Positions 1 to 5,123 of a stretch of DNA of 5,245 bases are shown here, in pieces; position 1 is the first letter of the stretch; the number at the start of each line of letters is the position of its first letter. Below the pieces are notes generated by a model. That model made no database searches, had not been told where the DNA came from, and saw nothing but the letters and a program-made list of their open reading frames with translations. The DNA is taken from assembly GCA_018671635.1 (NCBI GenBank), contig JABHHG010000141.1, forward strand, positions 1 through 5,245. Reading direction: 5' to 3'. A program made the position numbers and the translations under genes. This DNA comes from Fidelibacterota bacterium. GTDB lineage: Bacteria > Fidelibacterota > Marinisomatia > SCGC-AAA003-L08 > D37C17.

Positions 1-38
1 CCAATTAATAATATTCCTAGTATTGTTTTCAGGTTCAT
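1..38 (-). CDS. 5' end of a divergent gene, probable exported or membrane protein (partial)
   Basis: Reading the minus strand from an ATG at 38 gives MNLKTILGILLI followed by a probable Gly before the window edge. One Lys followed by a run of Ile and Leu looks like the start of a signal peptide or a membrane anchor. The ATG is preceded on the minus strand by AGGA (plus-strand 47-50), eight bases upstream, which is a good ribosome binding site and the main support for a real start. Only 12 complete codons are visible, so no function can be assigned. The gene is transcribed away from the coiled-coil lipoprotein genes and shares a 220-base intergenic region with them. It could also be a chance ATG, but the binding site plus hydrophobic N-terminus make that less likely. 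Confidence 0.6.
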   Translation of the reverse strand, partial: MNLKTILGILLI

Positions 39-258
39 TGTTCGTATCCTTTTTTATTAAAATAATATGATGAATTGTTATAATCTGTATTAAATACTTA
101 AAAATATGTTCTCAAGTATTGAAAGTGATTAGATATAACATGTTATCAAATTATTAATTTGTGAGGTAAAATCCTATTATTTAATGGTTCTTTAATTATT
201 TAATAATTTTTATGGTTTTTCTTTTTTATTGATGAAAAATGAATATTAATTTTCAGTT
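39..258. other. AT-rich divergent intergenic region
   Basis: This 220-base stretch separates the minus-strand partial gene from the first plus-strand lipoprotein gene and must carry promoters for both directions if both are real. It is extremely AT-rich. Visible elements are a TATAAT hexamer at 79-84 (no convincing -35 at the right distance), a 7-base inverted repeat AATACTT/AAGTATT (93-99 and 114-120), and a perfect 12-base palindrome at 135-146. In such AT-rich DNA any of these may be chance. I see no open frame of interest and no RNA gene. An in-frame TAA at 247-249 closes the frame upstream of the ATG at 259. Confidence 0.6.
135..146. repeat. 12-base perfect palindrome, possible operator
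   Basis: ATAACATGTTAT is identical to its own reverse complement. It lies roughly midway in the divergent intergenic region, where a dimeric regulator could act on both genes. The flanking bases do not extend the symmetry. The site matches no regulator family I can name and short AT-rich palindromes arise by chance, so this is only a candidate. Confidence 0.25.
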
Positions 259-813
259 ATGAGAATCACCAGTCTACAAATAGCTACCCTATTAATATTG
301 TTAGGTTGCACACAAGATCAAAACAGATTTGATGTGAAATCACGCGAATTTAACCAAAAGAGTTCTCATCATTATTCTGAGAAATTTGATAATAATGGAA
401 CAACCCAAAAAGAGAATGATAATTCTGATATAATCCAAGTTGAGTCAAATAATCCAATTAAAGGAAATGAAAATATTAATGAGCCCATTAGTGATAATCC
501 GTCTGATAATAAGGGCCTAATCTCAGGATTCTTTAATATATTCTCCTCTTCAGATGAAAAGATTGACTCACTTGATAAAGTCATTAATGATTGCGAAGAA
601 AGATTATATACACATGCTGATGAAGCAAGTTCGCAGCAGAGTGCAATTAATTCATTAATTGGAGAACGGAATTATCTCCTAATGCAATTGGACTCATTAC
701 AAACTGCTATTGCCAAGTCAAAAAACACATCAAGTCAAAGGGTGGTCCAGTTGGAGCGTGATCATAAAAAGTTGAAATCATTAATTAAACTTTTATCTTC
801 GGAAATTGAATAA
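259..813 (+). CDS. Predicted coiled-coil lipoprotein A (unknown family)
   Basis: I do not recognise this 184-residue protein. Residues 1-17 form a short lipoprotein signal peptide (MRIT followed by a hydrophobic stretch) ending in a lipobox L14-L15-G16-C17, so Cys17 should be lipidated and the protein membrane-anchored. Residues about 18-85 are a low-complexity linker rich in Asn, Ser, Asp and Glu, likely disordered. A short hydrophobic patch follows (residues 87-96, GLISGFFNIF). Residues about 100-180 are predominantly helical with heptad-like hydrophobic spacing (I102, L105, I109; I130, L133, L140, L144, L147, I151), suggesting a coiled coil. The ATG at 259 is the first start after an in-frame TAA at 247-249 and gives the signal peptide directly; no clear Shine-Dalgarno site precedes it. 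Its stop codon overlaps the start of the next gene by one base, so the two are almost certainly translated together and may interact. The role is unknown; an envelope scaffold or adaptor is only a guess. Confidence 0.8.
   Translation: MRITSLQIATLLILLGCTQDQNRFDVKSREFNQKSSHHYSEKFDNNGTTQKENDNSDIIQVESNNPIKGNENINEPISDNPSDNKGLISGFFNIFSSSDEKIDSLDKVINDCEERLYTHADEASSQQSAINSLIGERNYLLMQLDSLQTAIAKSKNTSSQRVVQLERDHKKLKSLIKLLSSEIE
556..798 (+). other. Coiled-coil region of lipoprotein A
   Basis: Residues about 100-180 of the protein carry repeated Ile/Leu at 3-4 residue spacing with charged and polar residues between, and no Pro or Gly except one Gly at 135. This is the typical look of an amphipathic helix that assembles into a coiled coil. 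The boundaries are estimated by eye. Confidence 0.6.
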
Positions 814-1409
814 TGAGGGTTTATCTATTAATTTTCATTTTAGTACAATCAGGTTGCGAGTCAAATAGATTCGAAAATTGGAATGAAATGAAGAATAAGA
901 TTGTAACTCAAGAATCTGAAATCAACACTCTAAAAAAAATAGTTTCTCAGAGATCAGATGATTTTAGCCAATTGAAGTCGGAAATGAGTCATATTCAAAA
1001 TCAATTGAATAGAAAGAGTAATAAATCGAATCTCGAAATTGAATCCCAAATATACTCCATCCCTTTTATTCCGTTAATAGATAAAATTGATTTATCTAGG
1101 TTGATTGGTAAAAAGGTAGGTCTGTATGAAGTTGAGTTAATTAATATTGAAGATTTGGAATTTACTGGAATTGACCCAAATATAGACTTTCAACTTACAT
1201 TATCTACGAGATTATTAAATACAAATAAAGTACCACAAAATGGTTTAATAAGTTATTATCAGTATTCAAAGCCTCAAAAAGGGATAATAAATTCTACCAG
1301 TTCGAAGCTAATGGTCGATGCTCAGAATCCATATATCTTTTTAGAGGGTAATGGACCGTATCAAATTTCCGGAAAACTACTATTGAAAATTTCAGGTAAA
1401 TTTAAATAA
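813..1409 (+). CDS. Predicted coiled-coil lipoprotein B with C-terminal beta-rich domain (unknown family)
   Basis: This 198-residue protein is of a family I do not recognise. Its ATG overlaps the TAA of the preceding gene (TAATG, 811-815), a classic translational-coupling arrangement that fixes the start. Residues 1-15 look like a short lipoprotein signal ending Q12-S13-G14-C15; the Gln at -3 is unusual for a lipobox, so lipidation is probable rather than certain. Residues about 30-65 form a likely coiled coil with a good heptad (I37, L40, V44, F51, L54, M58, I61, L65). After a short basic/polar linker, residues about 80-198 are rich in alternating hydrophobic residues and resemble a small beta-sandwich-like domain, ending in a Lys-rich strand. 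The organisation (lipid anchor, helical stalk, globular head) differs from its partner, which lacks the head domain. Both proteins have an NRF tripeptide a few residues after the lipid Cys. The function is unknown; an envelope complex with the upstream gene product is the simplest inference. Confidence 0.8.
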   Translation: MRVYLLIFILVQSGCESNRFENWNEMKNKIVTQESEINTLKKIVSQRSDDFSQLKSEMSHIQNQLNRKSNKSNLEIESQIYSIPFIPLIDKIDLSRLIGKKVGLYEVELINIEDLEFTGIDPNIDFQLTLSTRLLNTNKVPQNGLISYYQYSKPQKGIINSTSSKLMVDAQNPYIFLEGNGPYQISGKLLLKISGKFK

Positions 1410-1484
1410 ACTCATTTTGGTTTTTAATATAACAGACATATAAATTATCTAGCAATGTTCATCATACAATTTGACAATAATAAA

Positions 1485-1505
1485 CGTGAGACATTGTACC
1501 TCACG
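1485..1505 (+). repeat. Perfect 6-base inverted repeat (CGTGAG/CTCACG), possible operator or leader hairpin
   Basis: CGTGAG at 1485-1490 and CTCACG at 1500-1505 are exact inverted copies separated by nine bases. The arms are GC-rich (4 of 6) in an AT-rich background, which makes chance less likely. The repeat sits just downstream of a TTGACA element and 47 bases before the start codon of the propeller gene. No T-run follows, so it is not an intrinsic terminator. A regulator binding site or a 5' leader hairpin are the two reasonable readings. Confidence 0.4.
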
Positions 1506-1540
1506 AAATTATCAATTCTTACAATTCCCCTAACCCTATC

Positions 1541-1546
1541 AGGAGG
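1541..1546 (+). promoter_or_regulatory. Ribosome binding site of the propeller lipoprotein gene
   Basis: AGGAGG is a full Shine-Dalgarno consensus, with five bases between it and the ATG at 1552. It decides the start: the in-frame TTG at 1549 would be only two bases from the site, too close for efficient initiation. Confidence 0.85.
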
Positions 1547-1551
1547 CTTTG

Positions 1552-2787
1552 ATGCTTAGACCGACTTTAATAAGTTGCATACTTACAATTTTATTTTTTA
1601 CAGGATGTGAAGAATCACCTACATCTGTACAAACCAGTGCTGCAGTATATACCACCTTCGGCGAAAGCTTCGATGATGAAGGTACTGCCGTAACCCAAAC
1701 TCCAGATGGTGGCTATCTCGTTGTGGGGAGTAGTTATAACGCCACAACACTTTCAGACATGTATGTCATAAAAACGAATAGTGTAGGTGGAGAAGTATCA
1801 GATTCTATATTTACTGAAATTACGGGTGATGTGGTTACATCATTTGATTTAATATCAGATGTAAAAGTTTTAGCGGATGGGGGTTACATATTAGTTGGAA
1901 GCAAATTTTCAACAGCCACTAATTATGATGTATGGTTAGTAAAATTAAATGCAAACCTTGGTGTTGAATTTTTTAAAACATTTGATGGTGAAGCTAGTGG
2001 AGATGACTTTGGTTATTCAGTTAGTTTATGTGATGATAACGGATATGTAATATCAGGAAAAACTTTTGGTTCAAATGGCTTCGATATGTGGGTTATTAAA
2101 ACAAATGCCTTAGGGGTGTTAGATACAACCTTTGATACTGATGGAAAATTCAGTTATGATGGAACTTCAAATGGTAATGATGCCGCTTATAGTGTAAGTC
2201 AAACTAATGATGGTGGTTATATTGTAACTGGTGAGGCCAGAACCACAGGAAACAATGCGGATATGATTGTTGTAAAATTAACTTCTTTAGGTGCACTGAA
2301 TGCTGCTTTTGATACTGATGGTGCAGCTACTTTTGGTGGTACATTGGATGAATCATCTAAGTTTGTTCAAGAAACCTCTGATGGTGGTTTTATTCTAGTT
2401 GGAGATAGTTTCTCTAATGGTTCAGGTCAATCAGATATTTACATTGTTAAGATAAGTGCTGTAGGAGCAAAAATTTGGGATACCTATATTGGCGGTACTC
2501 GAAATGATTTTGCAAACTGTGTCAAGCAAACTACTGATGGTGGCTTTGTAATTGTGGGTAATTCATATTCAACCAGTAGTGATGTTTTAGTGGTAAAAAT
2601 ATTCCCTAATTCTCAAGGTGAAGTTGAATGGCAGTCTACATTTGGTGGTGATTTTGATGATGTAGGAAACTATATTTCTCAAACCAATGACGGTGGATAT
2701 ATCCTCACAGGCAGTACATATACTGAAGATAAAATGAATCAAGTATTGTTGATAAAATTAGATGCTAGTGGCTCTCAAGAGTTCTAA
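1552..2787 (+). CDS. Surface or outer-membrane lipoprotein, predicted seven-bladed beta-propeller (DGGY/delta-60-like repeats)
   Basis: This 411-residue protein begins with a lipoprotein signal (MLRPTL, hydrophobic core) ending F16-T17-G18-C19 minus one in mature terms, i.e. lipid Cys at residue 19, followed by two Glu. Acidic residues right after the Cys recall surface-export signals of Bacteroidota lipoproteins, but this is inference. Residues about 33 to the end consist of seven repeats of 51-58 residues, each centred on D-G/N-G-Y/F followed by I/L-V-x-G and then a D-x-x-V-V-K-L/T type strand. The central Asp of each repeat is at residues 52, 109, 162, 220, 277, 329 and 380. Two repeats carry FDTDG linkers like those in delta-60 repeats. 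Seven such units imply a closed seven-bladed propeller, usually a ligand- or protein-binding scaffold; no catalytic motif is visible. No C-terminal type IX sorting domain is present. The gene lies 14 bases before a TonB-dependent receptor gene, so the protein is probably its extracellular partner. The start at 1552 is set by the AGGAGG site. Confidence 0.85.
   Translation: MLRPTLISCILTILFFTGCEESPTSVQTSAAVYTTFGESFDDEGTAVTQTPDGGYLVVGSSYNATTLSDMYVIKTNSVGGEVSDSIFTEITGDVVTSFDLISDVKVLADGGYILVGSKFSTATNYDVWLVKLNANLGVEFFKTFDGEASGDDFGYSVSLCDDNGYVISGKTFGSNGFDMWVIKTNALGVLDTTFDTDGKFSYDGTSNGNDAAYSVSQTNDGGYIVTGEARTTGNNADMIVVKLTSLGALNAAFDTDGAATFGGTLDESSKFVQETSDGGFILVGDSFSNGSGQSDIYIVKISAVGAKIWDTYIGGTRNDFANCVKQTTDGGFVIVGNSYSTSSDVLVVKIFPNSQGEVEWQSTFGGDFDDVGNYISQTNDGGYILTGSTYTEDKMNQVLLIKLDASGSQEF
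1648..2772 (+). repeat. Seven tandem propeller repeats within the lipoprotein gene
   Basis: The codon for the central Asp of the DGGY-type motif begins at 1705, 1876, 2035, 2209, 2380, 2536 and 2689, giving periods of 171, 159, 174, 171, 156 and 153 bases. The third copy reads DNGY and copies five and six DGGF. At DNA level the copies have diverged, but one 14-base stretch (TTTGATACTGATGG) is identical at 2131-2144 and 2308-2321, 177 bases apart, in the third-to-fourth and fourth-to-fifth linkers. Blade boundaries are estimated from the motif. Confidence 0.8.
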
Positions 2788-2791
2788 ACAT

Positions 2792-2796
2792 AAGGA
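2792..2796 (+). promoter_or_regulatory. Ribosome binding site of the receptor gene
   Basis: AAGGA lies five bases before the ATG at 2802. An ATG at 2796, in the same frame, overlaps the site itself and cannot use it. The later ATG also gives the cleaner signal peptide (MKFISVL). Confidence 0.75.
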
Positions 2797-2801
2797 TGCT
2801 C

Positions 2802-5030
2802 ATGAAATTTATTAGTGTATTAATTCAGTGTTTTCTTATAAGTGGAATCCTTTTCTCTCAAGGGTTTGATTCTCTCAACTTGTTAGATATTGGGAATGAA
2901 ATTCAACAGCTTGAAAAGCAGTATGAAAAATTACCACAGTTATTTAATGATAATTTAGTTCATGTTTATGAGAGTAAATTAGATAAACGCTTATCGGTTA
3001 ATCCGATTACCGATGAAAATAGAATCAAAGTTGAAAATCCCGCATATCATTGGTGTATGTCTAAGCTGTACTTACTTTCTGGAAATGATTCAAAATTACG
3101 TGCCCATTATGCAAGATATCTTGACTTAGTAAATAATAGTTCAAATGTTCCACAGTTATTTCAACAACCCATTCCAGTTACTCGATTAGTGGCGAATACA
3201 GTTGAAGTATTGCCAACTATTTTAATCGCCGACAATGAAGAAAATCCCCCAAAAGTAGAAGCTAATCAACCTGAAGTTAGTCCAAGTGCAGAGGAGCCTG
3301 TTTTATCAGAACCAGATTCTGAAGATGATACTCAAAAACCACCTCTCTCAGTCCAAAAAATAGCAGTAGAAGAAAGTAATAATTCTGGGAATCTAGTACG
3401 CATGTCAGATTTTGCTAAATTAGGAATTAATTCAATATCAGATTTAATGAATCATATTGGCGGTGTGCAGTCAATCCATCGAGGCGCTGCTGGTGCACAA
3501 TCTACACTTCGATTTCGAGGAGGAGGTTCGAATCATATTGTATTTTTAATTAACGGAATGCGTTCTTTTCATTCTAATGTTATTTTTGATAATTTTAATT
3601 TTCCATTCGATATTGATGATGTTGAGTATGTTGAGGTTGATTTGTCTCCGTCTTCACATAAATATGGATTTTCAGCAACGGGAATTGTTATGAACTTCAT
3701 TCTTAAAGATTATGATTCATTTGCAACCCATTTAAATTTTCAAAGCGGTGATTATTCCCATAATAAAATTCATATAGATGCAAACCTTCCAATTGGAGAG
3801 AGTAATCATACGATTTCATATTCTGGAAATAGCAATGGTGGATACGTATATAATTCAGATGTTACATCATCAAAATTATTGTATCGGTATTCACTGAAAG
3901 ATGATAATTCTACAGCAAATTTAAACTTCGGAACCCATTCTGACGAACATGGTGTACTCTCACTTTCTAGTATTTCAGAGTTTCCAACCGAAAAATATAA
4001 TAGTTTATTTTTTGATTCTCGTCTTTCATGGAAATTTGGTATAATGGATTTAAACTCTCATACACATTGGAATGAAAATGAATATAGTTATGCGGTAGGA
4101 AATTCAACTAGAAATTTCACAATTACAGATTTAGGCTACGATTTTGAAGGTGAGCGTTCATCTGTAGATAATGTATATAATTTTGGATTTTCAGCTGCAC
4201 GAGAAATAATTTTAGATTTATCAGAATCTGAACAACAACGTGATAGAGTGAATTTATTTTATAATTGCCTGAAAAATAGAGGAGATTTAACCTACTCCAA
4301 TGGTCTTTCTGCAAATTATTTTGAAGGTTTTGGATGGAATTATTCTTTTGGCGTAGAGCTAAATTACAATTTATACGACGATGTGGCGGTTAATTATCAA
4401 TATGATAGTGGATATAAATTACCCTCTGCATTTGAACAATATGCTGATTTTGGTTCTTGGAAAGGTAATAGTAACCTCGTATCTGAAACGGTGAAAAGTA
4501 CTCAGATTGGTTTAGGTGTAAAAAATGATATTTTAAACTTGGATATTTCATTCTTTTATACATCCACTAATAATGCTATAGATTGGCAATATTCTAAAAC
4601 CAGTGAATACTGGGCAGGTGTAAATATCCCACAAGTAAAAGTAAACGGGCATCAAATTTCTGCAGAAGTAAATATCGAATCTTTTCCATTGATTGGTTTT
4701 ATATCGCAAGTTGATTTAGACTATACATTTATAGATTTATCTCATAATGCAGGCGAATATAGATATACTTCAAATTACTTAACGCATCAGTTTAGTTCAA
4801 GTTTTAATTATGATTTATTCTTCGGTTTATCTCAGTCGTGGTTTATCAGAAATGAGGCCCCGGATCAATTTGCATCACGATGGTTAACAGATACTGTAAT
4901 TAATGTACCGGTTTGGCGTTTTAATACTTCATTTTCAATCGAAAATATAATGGATGTTAGGTATCAAGATGAGCTTGGTTTTGATGCCTCCGGAAGATGG
5001 ATGAAATTTGGACTTCAATTTCAATATTAA
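2802..5030 (+). CDS. TonB-dependent outer-membrane receptor with unusual N-terminal helical domain
   Basis: This is a 742-residue energy-dependent outer-membrane transporter. Residues 1-20 are a signal peptide (MKFISVL, hydrophobic core, ending FSQ). Residues about 21-140 look helical, with an HWCMSKLYLLSG segment reminiscent of TPR-type helices. Residues about 140-183 are a Pro/Glu/Asp-rich linker. QKIAVEE at 185-191 is a possible TonB box. The plug domain spans about 200-302: DLMNHIGGV (214-222) corresponds to the usual D-L-L-x-x-x-P-G-V, and L-R-F-R-G-G-G-S-N-H followed by LINGMR (236-254) to the usual IRG...LIDG motif; VEYVEV...KYGFSATGIVMNFILK ends the plug. The barrel fills about 303-742, with GNSNL (555-559) matching the family's GNPNLKPE-type signature. 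It ends in a typical NIMDVRYQDE strand (715-724) and a terminal Tyr. The length of plug plus barrel is close to that of BtuB-type receptors. The N-terminal extension is neither a carboxypeptidase-regulatory-like nor an STN domain that I recognise. The gene is co-oriented with and 14 bases after the propeller lipoprotein gene. The substrate is not determinable. Confidence 0.9.
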   Translation: MKFISVLIQCFLISGILFSQGFDSLNLLDIGNEIQQLEKQYEKLPQLFNDNLVHVYESKLDKRLSVNPITDENRIKVENPAYHWCMSKLYLLSGNDSKLRAHYARYLDLVNNSSNVPQLFQQPIPVTRLVANTVEVLPTILIADNEENPPKVEANQPEVSPSAEEPVLSEPDSEDDTQKPPLSVQKIAVEESNNSGNLVRMSDFAKLGINSISDLMNHIGGVQSIHRGAAGAQSTLRFRGGGSNHIVFLINGMRSFHSNVIFDNFNFPFDIDDVEYVEVDLSPSSHKYGFSATGIVMNFILKDYDSFATHLNFQSGDYSHNKIHIDANLPIGESNHTISYSGNSNGGYVYNSDVTSSKLLYRYSLKDDNSTANLNFGTHSDEHGVLSLSSISEFPTEKYNSLFFDSRLSWKFGIMDLNSHTHWNENEYSYAVGNSTRNFTITDLGYDFEGERSSVDNVYNFGFSAAREIILDLSESEQQRDRVNLFYNCLKNRGDLTYSNGLSANYFEGFGWNYSFGVELNYNLYDDVAVNYQYDSGYKLPSAFEQYADFGSWKGNSNLVSETVKSTQIGLGVKNDILNLDISFFYTSTNNAIDWQYSKTSEYWAGVNIPQVKVNGHQISAEVNIESFPLIGFISQVDLDYTFIDLSHNAGEYRYTSNYLTHQFSSSFNYDLFFGLSQSWFIRNEAPDQFASRWLTDTVINVPVWRFNTSFSIENIMDVRYQDELGFDASGRWMKFGLQFQY
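2862..3371 (+). other. N-terminal extension of the receptor: helical domain plus acidic Pro-rich linker
   Basis: Residues about 21-190 precede the plug. The first 120 carry amphipathic helix patterns (EIQQLEKQYEKL; NPAYHWCMSKLYLLSGND followed by LRAHYARYLDL), consistent with a small alpha-helical domain possibly related to TPR folds. The next 45 residues are rich in Pro, Glu, Asp and Ser and should be a flexible periplasmic spacer before the putative TonB box. The domain assignment is by eye only. Confidence 0.55.
3402..3707 (+). other. TonB-dependent receptor plug domain
   Basis: Residues about 201-302 hold the recognisable plug motifs: D-L-M-N-H-I-G-G-V, R-F-R-G-G-G-S-N-H, L-I-N-G-M-R and the closing Y-G-F-S-A-T-G-I-V. 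The usual R-G-P before the closing motif is replaced by L-S-P, a departure from the family consensus. Confidence 0.85.
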
Positions 5031-5054
5031 AATTGCATAGATAATGCTGAGTTT

Positions 5055-5087
5055 AAACGGGGTAAAATTCTTAATTTTACCCCGTTT
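5055..5087 (+). terminator. Intrinsic terminator after the receptor gene
   Basis: A perfect 15-base-pair stem (5055-5069 with 5073-5087) encloses a 3-base loop (CTT). Five consecutive G-C or C-G pairs (CGGGG/CCCCG) stabilise it, and AAA/TTT at the base of the stem serve as the start of a U-tract in either direction. It begins 24 bases after the receptor stop codon and separates this unit from htpG. The T-run on the plus strand is short (TTTCATTT). Confidence 0.85.
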
Positions 5088-5113
5088 CATTTATAAATAA
5101 TTTAACAATTACC

Positions 5114-5118
5114 AAAGG
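5114..5118 (+). promoter_or_regulatory. Ribosome binding site of htpG
   Basis: AAAGG lies five bases before the ATG at 5124. Only 36 bases separate the terminator from this ATG, so the htpG promoter must lie in or near the terminator unless read-through occurs; a TATAAA at 5092-5097 is a weak -10 candidate with no convincing -35. No CIRCE (HrcA) element is visible. Confidence 0.6.
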
Positions 5119-5123
5119 TTATA

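Larger units (their letters stand above)
1410..1551 (+). other. Intergenic leader before the propeller-receptor unit
   Basis: These 142 bases separate the coiled-coil lipoprotein pair from the propeller-receptor pair. No strong hairpin terminator follows the first pair, so read-through is possible. A perfect -35-like TTGACA lies at 1471-1476, but the segment 16-18 bases downstream (around 1493-1500) is a poor -10 match, so a promoter here is unproven. A short inverted repeat follows at 1485-1505 and a consensus Shine-Dalgarno site at 1541-1546. I see no cobalamin riboswitch or other recognisable riboswitch; the leader is short for one. Confidence 0.5.

Noticed and set aside
93..120. AATACTT/AAGTATT inverted repeat in the divergent region
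   Set aside because: Seven-base AT-rich arms with a 14-base loop are expected by chance in such DNA; no terminator or operator features accompany it.
372..584. 70-codon open frame on the minus strand
   Set aside because: It lies wholly inside lipoprotein A in the low-complexity Asn/Ser-rich part; the translation is a Ser/Leu-rich mirror of it with no binding site or recognisable domain.
1453..1496. CAATGT (1453-1458) and ACATTG (1491-1496) as a second leader hairpin
   Set aside because: The arms are only six bases and AT-rich with a 32-base loop, so chance is the simplest explanation.
1549..1551. TTG as start of the propeller lipoprotein
   Set aside because: It is only two bases from the AGGAGG site; the ATG at 1552 has the correct spacing and a better start codon.
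1410..1551. Cobalamin riboswitch, considered because of the BtuG-BtuB-like gene pair
   Set aside because: No B12-box-like conserved core is visible and the 142-base leader is short for a cobalamin riboswitch.
2796..2798. ATG as start of the receptor
   Set aside because: It overlaps the AAGGA ribosome binding site; the ATG at 2802 is properly spaced and begins a standard signal peptide.
4123..4314. 63-codon open frame on the minus strand
   Set aside because: It lies inside the barrel part of the receptor gene, has no family features and is explained by low GC content of the antisense strand.
1552..5030. SusC-SusD type glycan uptake pair
   Set aside because: The lipoprotein is a seven-repeat propeller, not the helical SusD fold, and it precedes rather than follows the receptor; no glycan enzymes are in the window.
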